Shown here in pieces: positions 13,401-24,038 of a stretch of 64,000 bases of DNA (the first letter of the stretch is position 1; the number at the start of each line of letters is the position of its first letter). Below the pieces are notes generated by a model. It ran no database searches. It was not told where the DNA came from and worked only from the letters and a program-made list of their open reading frames with translations. The position numbers were made by a program, and so were the translations under genes. The stretch is from Xylaria sp. FL1777 (taxonomy: Eukaryota > Ascomycota > Sordariomycetes > Xylariales > Xylariaceae), in contig MU400514.1 in NCBI GenBank assembly GCA_022578965.1, positions 584,953 to 648,952 on the forward strand, written 5' to 3'.

Positions 13401-13677
13401 GGCCGAGCTGCCGTTCTTCTTCGGTCCAGGACGACGATGGCGATGGCGACGAAGAGGACGAGGACGGCGGCGGCGGCTGCGGCGGCGACTGACATTCGGT
13501 GAACAGCGACCAGAAGTATTCGCAGTATGCCAGCCAGAGACGCAGACTGGCGGGCTCGTCGCCGAGGGCAGCCTTGAAGAGCTCGACAACCTTGACGCGG
13601 GCCTCCAGGTCGCTAGCATGCCGGCGCTGTTCGTCGATGTAGGCTAGCCAGCTGTCCTCGCCCACCGGGTTGGCCAT
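10486..13677 (-). CDS. PRP24: Prp24/SART3-like U6 snRNP recycling factor (HAT repeats plus four RRMs)
   Basis: A single uninterrupted frame of 1,063 residues. The N-terminal half carries aromatic-rich HAT (half-TPR) helices such as WLAYCEYFW. The C-terminal part carries four RRMs between about residues 640 and 1010, with RNP-type cores such as SVMVTNLPL, TVFVSNYPP, ELRVKGVHP and IAIMNIPD. The tail RRGGLGFVAVAKK resembles the Lsm-interacting C-terminal box of Prp24/SART3. The family anneals U6 to U4 snRNA during spliceosome recycling in the nucleus. Yeast Prp24 lacks the HAT half, so this is the longer filamentous/SART3-type architecture. Low-complexity Pro/Ser (near 65-84) and a poly-His/Gln run (near 249-259) interrupt the N-terminal half. 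ATG 13677 is the first in-frame ATG; the frame stays open about 370 nt upstream but has no ATG there. Confidence 0.88.
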   Translation of the reverse strand: MANPVGEDSWLAYIDEQRRHASDLEARVKVVELFKAALGDEPASLRLWLAYCEYFWSLFTECQSPPQPPPPSSSSSSPSPSSSWTEEERQLGRDLFSFDAALSLWSDGYNATKYRIADSHRFWDRWVAIELEQLARTRTPSGVKRISHLFRDRLQVPHATWDQTSQMFSEFLTTYNNAAYEHEFQDVTRTTRDAKAAYELRESHELDLSRAQRAADRDAEKAKMRQYLDWEMAQTTHTIAAVTTTTPAHHHHHHHQHQQNTLTLSLGLGLYSRALTGILAFDDEIWNNCAVYLSSLHRQSKAHPSLYTPLLPNMLDFFQRATKHCPWSGPLWSRYILTAEDAGWSFHSVESIKHAATNTKALDENGMTGVLDMYTAWCGFLKRTAMDPNAPEDAADVAEVGLLAALEDVELWGKRLYKDAYQGDPNFRLERILIQYLTEVTGDTDAARSHWDRLSQHSLLANSYDFWLNYYLWEMVVYASRPKAPSPTPPTPSTGAKSARAPTMATGVLQRALSQKMLDWPERIMEVYLQHCNDYEQPDTLHYALDTVHKTRRIVAKRREREKAAAAVAYITETQTEQARDQVATNPTQDPTAPSSPSSGKRKRDVISDNIGEAASKKAKSVEASVDDAESQDSKPKRDRENTSVMVTNLPLDVSQTAIRRYFREYGHINNMVLRKEDDNKSSSALIEFRSPDDAESALLRDQKYFNQSQLSVKPGTRLTVFVSNYPPTADETYIRRLFAHCGDIFNIRWPSLKYNTHRRFCYVSFRNTDAAYKATLMDGTLVDDRYKLQSKFSDPSHRKDREGAVAEGRELRVKGVHPTAGENDLRSVFGKYGKVVTVRLLTNLSGQHVGTAFVVYETKEQAENALQLDKTKFKSQLLEVELSKETNFRPSATVRGHRSSSSPSLAPSGNGDLAMADKPDDMQKSNQKPTPAEIQARTIAIMNIPDIINDARIRTITEKHGSIVKLVLRPDHAGAIVEFADTSMAGRAALGLEGFEIAPNHRLRTGSVKQLFEQKLEQQADTPKASKTWMPPPPTVRRPVLGRGGTRRGGLGFVAVAKKDKE
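12899..12935 (-). repeat. Triplet repeat encoding His/Gln run inside the Prp24-like protein
   Basis: On the plus strand this reads as repeated GGT/GTG triplets. On the coding strand it is (CAC/CAT)n followed by CAG/CAA, giving seven His and then His/Gln. Such runs change length easily and are probably a disordered linker between HAT repeats. Confidence 0.8.
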
Positions 13678-15270
13678 GATGCGGGTGATGCTAGTGCTGC
13701 TGCTGCGGACGTAGGTTTTGAGATAGTCGTCGTCATGTGTGTAGATGATCGACTGCCTAGGTAGATGTGTTAGGAGATAGGTTGGCAGGCCAGGTGTCGG
13801 TCGAGTCCAAGTACGAGCACGGACGGTATGTACTGATCGGCACGGGAATATCTCGTCGCTCTCGTTTTCTGGGTGGTTCTCTGGGTGAGGAGTGGGTTGA
13901 GTCGGTGAGCAAGCGAGGGAGGGACGAAGGGATGGAGAGATAGATGGATGGAGAGATGGCGTGGTCGGCGTCGGAGTGCCTAAGAAAAAGCTGTGTTGGT
14001 ATACCAGAATATGTGCTTGATCATTGGACTTCTTACTTCCGGTAGGTAGGTAGACAGATTATTAGACTTGGGGTACAGGTACACTATAAGTACAGATACC
14101 TACTTAGTTGGATACTTGGGTACGCGAAGATAGCAAAGGCATGTACCTAGTAGCCTCCCGCCTGTGCTCTCTATACCTATACAGTTTGAGTAGGTAGCAT
14201 AGGTAGATACCATTTGAACTTACATAGTATCCATCCTTACATTACATTTAGATAGGTCAAATACGAAGTAGTCTAGTGTACCAACCGTGGCTTCCTGGCT
14301 GGCAAGTCGCGTGCAAGATGAATACTAGGTAGGTACCTAGTAGAGAGAGATATACCTAGAAACTCTGCTGAGTCTGCCCACTAGACATTTCGGGGGATCC
14401 TATTGGCCCCTATACTACCGTAAGTACCTATAGTATCGTACTACTGTAGGTTACAAGTAAATACCGTACCCGTACGCATAAGATAAAAAAGCCAATACTT
14501 ACTCCTGGTTGCTACGTACCTAAGTAGCCATCAAGCTTCCACCTACATACAAGATATTGATGATATTTGAAGGTAATACATACCTACCTACATAGGTAAG
14601 TAGGTATGTTGAAAAGCTACATTGCTGCATGATCAAAACCTACATCAGACTGGCGTACCCGAGATACCTACGCAGTAAGTACCTACCCGGTTCACCAGCC
14701 CCTGTCCTCCCCACCTTTCTTTGCAACGGTCAATCAGTATCTAGGTAGGTAAAGAACTCTCTCTACTTTGACATAATAAAGCCACACAACTCGAATATCA
14801 TACCTATATATAAATAGATAACTATGTGCACAGTATATAAATACCTCACCAGTGCCTCCAAGATGTTACATAAAACGCTACATTTACCATCTGTTTGCTA
14901 TAGCCGAACACAGCAATGTTCATTTTATTCTATTTATTCTAGGAGATATATCTCTTTTGTCTTGTCCTGATACGAATTCTTGGTCAGCAATTCAAGTCAT
15001 ACATAACACTTTCTTTGACTTCACTCCTCTCAGAACCAAGGCATTATCATGCTAACAAGGACAAGAAGTGGACATATATTATTTAATGGGCCTTCTCCTA
15101 CCTATATGAAAACTCCGTCGTCCTTTGACTAACAAGCTATACATCTTCTATACAGCCTAGGTCATCACCGTCAACCAACCTCGGAAAGACACCAATATAG
15201 CGACAAGAGAAACAAACGGACCTAATAAGAAAGGAGAGGCAAGGCAAAGGGAGACTCTGACAACATTAAG
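13678..15270. repeat. Gene-poor region very dense in TACCTA/TAGGTA motifs
   Basis: No convincing gene is present. From about 14040 to 14760 the sequence is crowded with overlapping TACCTA, TAGGTA and AGGTAGGTACCTA words, often as palindromes (for example 14325-14342 and 14578-14605). The first part, up to about 14050, is the PRP24 5' leader and promoter region: it is open in the PRP24 frame without an ATG. A 67-codon frame at 14852-15055 is probably chance. Confidence 0.6.
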
Positions 15271-15430
15271 ATGGCCAAGCCGGTAATAGCCGCTTGTCTT
15301 CTAGTACGGTGATTGGCCGTCTCCTGCTCCTGAGGCTTCTGTATCTATGCTATATTACATTTCCTAAGCTCTTAGAAGCTTATCCGCATTCTCTTCTACA
15401 CCCAATCCTGGCCAATCTCGGACTTCCCCA

Positions 15431-16126
15431 ATGGCTAATCAATTTCCCGGGCTCAGGCCTGAGCAAAGTGGGCAGCTAGAATTTGAGTATCATAGCCATC
15501 ATCACCGCTTTCGATTTTATGTACGGGTCTCAAAGCATTTATCCGAGTCTATCGACTTAGCTACAGATCCCTTGAGTACACCGACTAGGACTATCTCCTG
15601 GCTAATAACCCTCGGTCAGTTCCTATTTCCTATCTGGAGGGAAATGGACCACATTGTCTTCGGATATAGTCTCATCCGGCTCCTTATACAGCTCTTCCCC
15701 TCGGACTTGCCGACAGGGCCATATCTACCTCTGGATTGGAGCGACTACGGTGCTTTATACTTCGTGTTTACCGCTTTCTTTGTCTACGCAGCTATGTGGA
15801 TTTTGTATGCTATGATAACGACACTATGGCAAGATATCTTCTGGCCAGCCTTTAGATTCATCTCAACGCACGCTGTTTTGAGAGGCCTGGCTCAGCTCAT
15901 AATGTCCCAGGGATATTCTGCTGGTTTCCCGAGTATTAAAATACCCAACCTTTACATTGCTCAACTTAGCGCTGATGTCTTCGGTTGGCCTATTGACTAT
16001 TTCACCACGATTCGCTGTCACCTGGTAAGCTCGGCTGAAATTAGACTCCAAGAGTATGCAGAATGGATCTATGCCTTTTTTTCCTTGCCTAAGAATGTGT
16101 ATCTGCTTTTGTGTATGATATTGTGA
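15431..16126 (+). CDS. Putative multi-pass membrane protein, unrecognised; 5' end uncertain
   Basis: I do not recognise this protein. From ATG 15431 it gives 231 residues with three or more hydrophobic stretches, for example near residues 55-75 (ISWLITLGQFLFP) and 110-135 (ALYFVFTAFFVYAAMWILYA), and a hydrophobic C terminus. Just upstream in another frame (about 15270-15476) is a second hydrophobic open stretch (GRLLLLRLLYLCY). The two could join through a 68-nt intron with a weak GTGGGC donor and an AAAG acceptor (about 15469-15536), which lands in frame. That longer form lacks an obvious ATG, although an ATG in another frame lies at 15271. It may be a lineage-specific gene or a decayed one. 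The downstream 16.13-16.5 kb is A+T-rich. Confidence 0.4.
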   Translation: MANQFPGLRPEQSGQLEFEYHSHHHRFRFYVRVSKHLSESIDLATDPLSTPTRTISWLITLGQFLFPIWREMDHIVFGYSLIRLLIQLFPSDLPTGPYLPLDWSDYGALYFVFTAFFVYAAMWILYAMITTLWQDIFWPAFRFISTHAVLRGLAQLIMSQGYSAGFPSIKIPNLYIAQLSADVFGWPIDYFTTIRCHLVSSAEIRLQEYAEWIYAFFSLPKNVYLLLCMIL

Positions 16127-16768
16127 ATGTTTTCATAGTATTTAAACATTCTCTCCATGTATTAGTGTTATTAAGGGTACTTTTATAAGGGCTATTTGTA
16201 TTTATGTTGTAGTTTTATTACAGAATACTTATAGTAAGCGTTTAGTTAGCAATAACTAATAAATAAAAAACCTTTTATACATTAATAATAATTAATTAAC
16301 CACTTAGTTATATTTATAATAGCCAAGTGAGAGTATAACAATATATGATACTTTCTTAGAAAACACTATGTTATTATATCTTAAGCGTTTAGAATAAGTC
16401 ATTTAAGGCATCTTGAAACACCATAAAAAGCAGGAAACATCTTAAATCTGATATATATGCTGTCTTAAAAGATGTTCATAGAAGCGAACAGTGTCACCAG
16501 ATGTTTTATAGTTTCTTGTCTCATCATCCTAGCTTTGTTTGCTGCAAGTGCTTTTGGTTCCGTCGAATCCTGTTGCTAAACTCAATGCTGAGTTCTTTGT
16601 CTGCCTCAGATAAAGGGGAAGGCGGCCATAATACTTTGGACACGCCATGCTATTTTTGGGCTGTAGCTAGCCTGAAAAGACTGTGGGCTACGACAAGAGC
16701 CGGTCTATTCAACTTGTCTCGCAAGCTTACCGGCTTAGACCTTCTTCCTTGGGGGGTCTCCTATCAGG
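16127..16768. other. A+T-rich gene-free spacer
   Basis: This stretch contains A+T-rich sequence (about 16130-16480) full of TTAATTAA-like words. A 105-codon frame at 16501-16818 overlaps the start of the next gene and has no recognisable features. Nothing further can be supported. Confidence 0.45.
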
Positions 16769-18033
16769 ATGTATCTCGCCTGTTTGGTACAAGTCACGGC
16801 TCTGTCTGCCCTGAGTAGGTTCGGTAACTTTCTCCTCCTACAGCCCACGCTTGTTCCCGTGTTTCGCATGGCCGATGAGATCTATAACACGGCCCGTATC
16901 GAGTACCTACACTACGATGACCTTCACATACACAGGGTGGGGGCGGCAACAGTTGCCATCACAACGACTGCTCACATGCCGGCAAAGACAATTAGAATTG
17001 CTCCCACTACTATCACCACGATTAGTACACCAACAACAGCAAGAATAACTGTTACGACCAGCACTATTACATCAAACATTACGACCACTACAACTATAAC
17101 CCCCGCTGATAATACGGCATCTACAACAATCCAATTTGTGGCAGAGAGTGTGACAAGAGTCTTTGAACTATTTGCATCTGAGTCACGGAGTAGATGTGAT
17201 TGGTTTTTTGTGTATAGTACTGGCAAGGAGCTTCAGACCCCGTACAACCTCACGTCTAAGACCGAAATGATAAACCTGCGCAACGCCGTCTCGCAAGCGC
17301 GCATGAACCGTCGTACGCTAGAGCAAATTGCAAAAAAGAGACCCGAACAAGCAGCGCGTGCGATCGGGCTAAGAGACGTGTTGGACTACCTAGTCAGCGC
17401 GCCGCTTGGGAGCTTCTGTGTGGCCTTCTTAGACCTGCAGCGTCAGCTGGTCCCATACACTATTTCCAAGTTTCCAGAGAAAAACTCTGCGGAGCTAGGC
17501 GCCCTCTTCGATGGCGCCGTCGCACGAGTATTACATGACGATCTGCATACTCACACCAAGCCGAGGTTAGGCCTACTGTCTCCTAGTGCAGAGGAGGCGC
17601 TCGCGTTCGTGCTCGAAGAGAATTGGGGAGATGAGAAGTATTGCTTTGGTGATGACTGTGATTGGCCGGTTTGCATCTATGATATGAGGAAGGTTAGTCA
17701 CTGGAGCTTTTCCCCCTCGCATCTCAGAATGCCTATATTCTGCTCTTGCTGCTCTTTGAGCTCTGGAAACTCTGAATAAATTTTATCATATGTAGATATT
17801 ACTGACTCTACTGTTCTCAATAGGAAGCCGTGAGAATACGGGAGGCGCTGGCGGCAAGGCTGTTGGATGTTAAGGCGCAGGTGCTGCCCCCAGTGGCAGA
17901 CAAGGGCGAGGAGAGATCACTATCGTCTAGACTGACTGAAATGGCCATGTTGGCGCCTGTATTTATCATCGTTATGGTCATTGCAAGGCTGGTGTCCCCT
18001 CGTCGTCCTAGTCCCCAAGTTAACATGAGATAG
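16769..18033 (+). CDS. Unrecognised protein with Thr-rich segment and C-terminal transmembrane anchor
   Basis: Two exons, 16769-17692 and 17824-18033, joined across a 131-nt intron (GTTAGT..AATAG, branch TACTGAC), give an in-frame protein of 377 residues. The N-terminal ~33 residues are hydrophobic. A Thr-rich low-complexity stretch spans about residues 65-120. The central region (about 140-310) looks globular and contains an acidic Cys pair (CFGDDCDWPVC). A single hydrophobic helix (MLAPVFIIVMVIARLV) sits near the C terminus and suggests a tail or membrane anchor. I recognise no family. The start could be the ATG at 16769 or MADE at about residue 34. The intron closes well, so I think the gene is real; its function is unknown. 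Confidence 0.6.
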
Positions 18034-18734
18034 CATGGGGAGGGGAACAAAATTTATATACTGTTAAGCAATACCGTATTAAAATCCATGTCTTTGGATG
18101 GTGCATATCTCGTCTAGGCTCTCCGGCGCTGGTACAGATAACCTGATTGAGGCTCTCAACACTGAATCGTCGGCATATACCTACCTAGGTAGGTAGTAGG
18201 ATATATCCTGGAATGACTACTCTATCAAATGTGGAACCGCTGATTTCTCTAACCTAGAGTAGATGTAGGGTGGTCAAATGGGCTAATTAATCCCTGAATG
18301 GATAGGCCTGGCTTAGTTATATAGCTAGAACAATAGTATAATAGCACTCTTTATTGCGATGGATTGTCTTACGATCAGAAAAAGAAAAATAGCAAGAATA
18401 GTTAGCAACAAGTTTAGGACTTCAATTGATTGCGTTTTATTTGATTGTTTTATTCCCTATGCTATAATTTACATACTCGGATGCGTAGGCTATGGCTTAT
18501 CTCCTTGTACCCGGAGTGGGGATAAGCCCCTTATATATTAAATATCTACATAGGTACTTTGCGCAACATAGAAAGTAGTAATAAAGGTATTTTGTGTGAG
18601 GTTCTCTCCTTACCCAGCAAGTTCATAAATCGCAGATTTTGTTGGCGCCAGATGTACCTGTCTACATGCCTACTGAGGTACATAGCTAAATCTAGCGTCA
18701 GGCCATCTAGACAGTCCTTTTCCCCCGCTTCGCC
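18034..18734. other. Intergenic region, no gene seen
   Basis: This 700-nt gap contains a CCTACCTAGGTAGGTAG palindrome near 18180-18197 and moderately A+T-rich DNA. A 60-codon frame at 18359-18541 has no supporting features. It should include the promoter of the FAH-family gene. Confidence 0.5.
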
Positions 18735-20093
18735 ATGAGATTCCGACGGGTTTACGGCCAGGTGGTTGAGGTCAATGATTACGGCGACGGCATGCCAGCA
18801 AGGGAGGCGAGTGGTGTTTCTGGCATCCTCCGTCATGTGCTCGAGGAGAACCCGCCCGATGCGGCCGATGCAGAGAAACGCCGTCTTCCATTCCAGCCCC
18901 GCTCCTATCGCGACTTCATGCTCTTCGAACGCCACTACTATGGCGCAGCGGTCGGGCTGACCAGTCTCTACTCCCCGCTCGCAAATAGACTGGGCAGCCT
19001 GTTCTCCATCATCACTGGCGCTGACTTCCCTTTCTTCAAGCCCCACGCTCTTTGGTACAAGCAGCCGATCTTCTATCAATCCAACCACCTGGCCTTCTAC
19101 TCGGACGGCGCGTCCATCGCCTATCCCAGCTACTGCGACTACCTCGATGTCGAACTTGAGCTTGGAATCCTGCTCGGAAAGCCTCTGTATAATGCTTCGC
19201 CCGAGGAGGCAACCGCCGCCATTGTCGGGTTCTGTGTCTTCAACGACTTCTCCGCCCGCAATACGCAAATGGATGAGATGGCAAGGTATGGATGCCTGAA
19301 TACCTTTCTACTAAAACTTTTCTGATGTGTTGTGACCACGTGCTTTGGTGCTGACCCGTGAGGCGATTGCTCATCGCTCCTTACAGTGGATTTGGTCCCC
19401 AGCACAGCAAGGCTTTTGCCAATAGTATTTCATCTACTGTTGTTTCCGCAGATGAGGTTTTGCCCCAAATTGATTACCTTTCCGGCCGCATCATCGTTAA
19501 CGATGTGGTTGTGAGGGAGCCAAAGGTGGATAATTGGCAGTTCTCTCTGGGACAGGTTAGTAATTTTCTTCTGGTTCGCCTCATATCCGGGGTTAGTAGG
19601 GTGCGAAGGGCCAACATTTTGCAACTTCCCGCGTTTGGGCTTGCCGCTCTTCTATTTATGCTAAGGGGAACTTTATACTAGGCTCTCTCACATGTATCAA
19701 AGAGCACCCGCTTGTATCCAGGCGAGTTTTTCGGCAGTGGCACCTTTCCATCAGGTGCTGGCATTGAATGGTGGGTCGTTATCTTACCGTTCCCACAACG
19801 CGAGGAATGGGTGACCGTTCTCACCTATAAGCCTTCTAATAAACCACCTGAACTATGAATTTGACTGACCTACCCTACCTAGTACGTGAGTTGCTTTGGA
19901 GATTATACGAATTCCTTCTCCCACCCTATCGGCGCCGGAGGGGTGCGATAGTGTCCATTGCGACTCGTTGAATTAAGACACGAACTAACAGACGATAGAT
20001 GCAACGTTCCAGCTGCGGGTAGGCGATGTGGTCAAGCTGGAGATTGATGGTATTGGGTCTGTGACAAACACAATTGTAACCGAAACGTCATGA
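18735..20093 (+). CDS. Fumarylacetoacetate hydrolase (FAH) family enzyme; last exon joint unresolved
   Basis: Exons 18735-19285, 19387-19555 and 19682-~19777 join cleanly through introns of 101 and 126 nt. A last exon ending at 20093 encodes the typical C terminus (RVGDVVKLEIDGIGSVTNTI). FAH-fold landmarks are visible: a His in FERHYYG (~67), the metal-binding ExE in DVELELG (140/142), FNDFSAR (Asp171), ARSGFGPQHSKAFA and GEFFGSGTFPSG. The family cleaves C-C bonds in acyl-pyruvate-type substrates using a divalent metal; the exact substrate cannot be read from sequence. The obvious donor at 19771 is phase 2 and gives a stop with every acceptor I tried. A donor at 19778 (GTTATC) or 19811 (GTGACC) with acceptor 19991 keeps the frame, at about 305 or 316 residues. 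A splice-site mutation or early decay is possible. Confidence 0.75.
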
Positions 20094-20609
20094 AGTGATG
20101 ATTTCCTTCACGTACAGGGGCGGGAGCGGACCCGGCCTTGCTCTTGCAATCATGATCATCGCACCCTAGACTACCGTAGTTGCTAAGCCCTACGTGAAAC
20201 TGACATGCTCATACTGTACTTACATGTAAACACCCAAGTCCAAGTGGAGATGGTGACGGCGCGATGGCCTAAGAAGTAGGTAGTTGTTGGTTCATTATGT
20301 GCATCGCGTTAACCCCGCTGACAGGCTTTCGGCATATTGCCTACTTGAGTAGCGTGTCGGACCCCCTCAACTCCAACCTACGGCTTAAAAGAAATTTTTT
20401 ATAAGATATAAGAAGTGCAAATTGTTACCACTGGTACGACGGAAGAGCAGACCGTTGCGAAAGATGAATTAAGAATAACCAAGAACAATCACGTCTCAGA
20501 CATACTTGCTTACCCCCTCGTCATCTGCTTTCACCAACTCAATCTGTCAACGATTTCTTACCTATTTGGAATATACAGGGAATCAACGCGTCGCGGAAGA
20601 ATCAGAACC
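20094..20609. other. Intergenic region upstream of the TAP-type hydrolase
   Basis: No gene recognised. The frame that runs into exon 1 of the next gene stays open upstream to about 20415 without an ATG, so it is probably 5' leader. Confidence 0.5.
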
Positions 20610-22656
20610 ATGTATGAGAAAGGCGAGCGTGTCCGAACCGCAAGTAATCCGAGACGGCGGCTTCATGAACGGTGGTCGTTGATGGCTGGTGCCTTGCTCA
20701 TCTGCCTCCTTCTTTTCCGCTTCGTCCTATTTGCAACGATAAACACTACGACGTCATGGAACGACCTTACGACTTATAGTTATCCCGGCGAGAACATAGA
20801 ATGGGAGATATGTGGACACCTCAAGAACGGGCGGCGACTTGAGGTTAGCGCTTGTTGTCACCATTATTTTCACCCACTTTGTGACCCTTTTCAAGCACAA
20901 GCCTCCTCGCCATGCGTTTTTAGCGCTTTACGGTTTTAATTATTGCCGAATTTTAGTTTGTTTCATTATTGACGACGACTGCTGATATCCAATGTGACCA
21001 AGCAGTGCAGTTCTATCAGTGTACCAGTAGATCAGTTCAGTCGGGACCGCTCTACGAATGAAACATTCACCATTCCCCTTATTCGCTTGCGCGGCCATAA
21101 TGCTACGAAGAATTTGCTCCTAAACCCAGGTGGTCCTGGAGGCTCCGGCGTCTGGTTTATGTACCGACTTGGCCAGCAACTCAACGCAATCATCGGTGAG
21201 GACTTCCACCTCGTCGCGTTTGACCCCCGAGGGGTGAATGCCAGCAGACCACTCGCAGTTTGCTACCCAAACGAGGAGACGCGACGTGCACTTGGCCCGG
21301 TGAGAGACCAGCGCGTACTCGAGGACAGCGCCGAAGTCTATGCCTGGTCAAAAAACTACGTCCGAGCATGCGCTGAGACTATGGGGGAGCACGGTAAGTA
21401 CCTTAACACACCCCAGACCGCGGCCGACATGAATAGCATTCTGGAGGCGCTAGGACAAGATGATATGATTTACTGGGGATTTAGCTACGGCACGATACTT
21501 GGGCAAACATACGCTGGACTTTACCCAGAGAGATCACAACGAGTCATCATTGACGGCGTCAACAATGTGTTCGATTGGTATGGCGGACTTTTGGACACCG
21601 AGGATCTGGTTGACGCCGAACTTGTTTTCGATGGGTTTTTGCACGAATGTATCAAAGCTCAGAAGGACTGTCCCCTAGCGCGGTTCGGGTCATCGAAAGA
21701 GATGTTACGAGAACGGATACTATCTTTGGCCTCGGCCCTCCGACAACAGCCCTTGGACGTCTACGTTAACAATAAGAAATATGGCCTACTCGATGACAGG
21801 ACACTACTGTACGAAGCTATACCTACAGCTCTTAAGAAACCAGCTACATGGCCCACATTGGCAGATAATCTTGCAAAATGGCTCGATGGTAATGCGACCG
21901 ACGCGCTTCTAGCGTATGGACTCGGAAAGCCGTGGCCGTCGGCTGGGGATGCGGAGCGTTTCGTCATGTTGAATGACGGAGCGTCTGGCGCTCAATATTG
22001 GCCGCAAGATAGGCAGACGATGCTTGATTGGCTTGTCCCGTTCATGAATAGGAGTAGTAAGTCATTATCGGTAACATAGTTTCCCCATGGTAAACGCCGC
22101 AGAACAGTATCTACCTCACGTCGCCCAAGCTAGGTCGGTATCTCGCGGGGCCGTTATATTCTACACTAGTTGATTGGATACTTTCTTTGTTTTGCGTCAG
22201 ACAATTGATTGACTCTATTTCTTAGTATTCGCGCCAACAGAGCACGGCATATACTATGCGAAGCAGCAATGGTTGGTACCTAAAACACATGACTATATAC
22301 CTTCGCGCATAGTAGAGACAGTGCACCCTCTGCTGATTCTCACGGCAACCTATGACCCGGTATGTCCTCTAGTATCGGCACAGTCAGCCCAAAAGGCGTA
22401 TAAAGGCAGCCAGATCGTGGAGGTACAAGGATATGGGCATTGTTCCACCGCAGTGCCCTCGATTTGCCTGGCCCGCCATGTACGGGCATATTTGAATGAG
22501 GGGACCGTCCCGGCGTCTCATACAAAATGTAAAGTTGATGGGGGTTACTTTCCGGAGCTAGGAGACGATGGCCAGGCGGGGGCTATGGAGTTGTTTGCAG
22601 ATGTCGAGGACAGGAAAATACATGTCGCACAAGTTGAACTAGCAAGGGACTGGTAG
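20610..22656 (+). CDS. Membrane-anchored alpha/beta hydrolase with TAP-like C-terminal domain
   Basis: Exons 20610-20843, 21006-22056 and 22226-22656 close in frame at 571 residues, with introns of 162 and 169 nt. A basic N-terminal tail (about residues 1-22) and one hydrophobic helix (~24-44) predict a type II membrane anchor. The oxyanion segment NPGGPGGSG is near 118-125. The nucleophile is Ser238 in GFSYG, followed by Asp472 in TYDP and His500 in GYGHCS, so a complete Ser-Asp-His triad is present. The order and spacing match tripeptidyl-aminopeptidase-like hydrolases (TAP C-terminal domain); some relatives are peptidases or esterases, and the substrate is unknown. The last intron also contains a short open segment, and the family's usual Cys-rich piece before the C-terminal domain looks shortened, so a missed small exon is possible. 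The start is the first ATG before the TM helix. Confidence 0.8.
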
Positions 22657-23423
22657 TAAGCACGGATTACACTGTTCAGCGGAATGGGTTAAGATAACAG
22701 CCTTTAATTAGTGCGGAAGCCCTGCCAGTATGAAATGACTAGATAAGAGAAGTATAATTGATGAATTCGTTTCTTCGAGTTAAGTAGCCTCACGGGCAGC
22801 AATGTCAGGGATCGGGGGGAGAGGGGGGGAAGTTAACTTGGTATATAATTCCACCACTATATTGTTCTCGAGACGAGATATATATTATGTAGATAGTAGG
22901 GGCAAGTGGAAACGTGGAGCCCCAAAATAGCTAACCCTCTGACTGCAATACAATTTGGTACAACCGCATCTTTTCCCCTCGTGCGCGTAGCAGCACAAAC
23001 CAAGTTGCCCGGTGGATCGATTATCTAACAGGGGAATGGGATGCATCGAATTACCCACGAGTCGGAATCTAAGTTTTTTTCGATCAAGGGGAATATATAG
23101 ACTTGGACTAGGGCTTAGAGAGTGTAGTCAAATTACGAAAGTCTTCGTTAAGAAGCCTCAGATATCCAGGAGCAGAATAACCTCCTTGAGACAATCTATA
23201 TTGAACACCGAGATCTGTAGTATAGTGTGCAGTACAACTTCATAACCAGCGCGTATAGCTCTCGCGGGGAACTCCGAGGTCGCGTAGGCCTTCCGTACAC
23301 GAAATTCGACCTTTCAACTTGGTGGGCAAGTGCTGGAGTAAATCTGTCGGGCCGTCTCGTAAAGGAGATGAATCTGGCTGCCTGCTGTTTGAAGCTAATC
23401 TATGCCATCGTAGGGACAGCTTT
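22657..23423. other. Intergenic region, no gene seen
   Basis: This 770-nt stretch lies between convergent gene ends. Two short plus-strand frames (23012-23245 and 23227-23454) lack features and overlap the next gene. Nothing further can be supported. Confidence 0.45.
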
Positions 23424-24038
23424 CTATACTATAGAAACATTGTTCCATCGCTGATTCGCGGTGTCATATACAACATAAGTTGAATCATATGGTGGCAATT
23501 GGAAGTGCCATTTCGTGGCCCACAGAGCGGCATGAGCATGTCCTGGGTTGGACGCAGCAATATTTTCTCGCTCAGTACGAAGTGCTGTTATAGCGTCAAA
23601 AATTTCCCTCAGAATTCTCCTAGGGACAGGTACACTAGTCAAGATAAAGAGTTGGAGAATCTGTTCAACCCGGTCAAGATAATTAAGCTGTGTAAAGGGA
23701 GTTATGCGCTTCCCCTCCATATTACAAAATGTGCTAGGTCCTACTTTTTTCGGGGTCTCAAAAAGGTTCAGCGGTAGAGATACCACTACATTACTATTGT
23801 GACCAGCGGCTCTAGCTTGGTAACTAGGCTCGTGTTCTGATAACCTGCGACTCGAGGATATCACATTCGTAATAGGCGTTTCGAGGAGAGGGATTGACGC
23901 CATCATAAGAAGTCCTAGAAGCGATAAGGTCAGCAGAATATTGACACTTAGTAGGGCATCTAGCTCGTCTTTGCTGTTTCACCTACCAATACAATGCCAG
24001 AACCAAGGATAAATGAACAGCCTTGGAGGGTATGTCAT
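23424..24038 (-). CDS. Small predicted secreted or membrane-anchored protein, 180 residues, unrecognised
   Basis: I built this from two exons, 24038-23987 and 23914-23424, around a 72-nt intron (GTAGGT..TTCTAG, with CTACTAAG and GCTGACC branch-like sites). The joint is phase 1 and gives 180 residues in frame. The first exon supplies an ATG and, with the start of exon 2, forms a hydrophobic N terminus (FWHCIGLLMMASIPLL, about residues 12-27) that looks like a signal peptide or anchor. The rest has no recognised domain. A helical stretch (RILREIFDAITALRTEREN) precedes a W/Y-rich C terminus. It begins 220 nt downstream of the stop of the HExxH gene on the same strand. It could be an effector-type secreted protein, but this is only a guess from size and leader. 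Confidence 0.5.

Noticed and set aside
15294..15479. Stand-alone 61-codon gene upstream of the putative membrane protein
   Set aside because: No ATG; considered only as a possible first exon of the 15431-16126 gene.
18546..19268. 240-codon minus-strand frame opposite the FAH-family gene
   Set aside because: It is the antisense shadow of exon 1 of the FAH gene, whose family motifs are clear on the plus strand.
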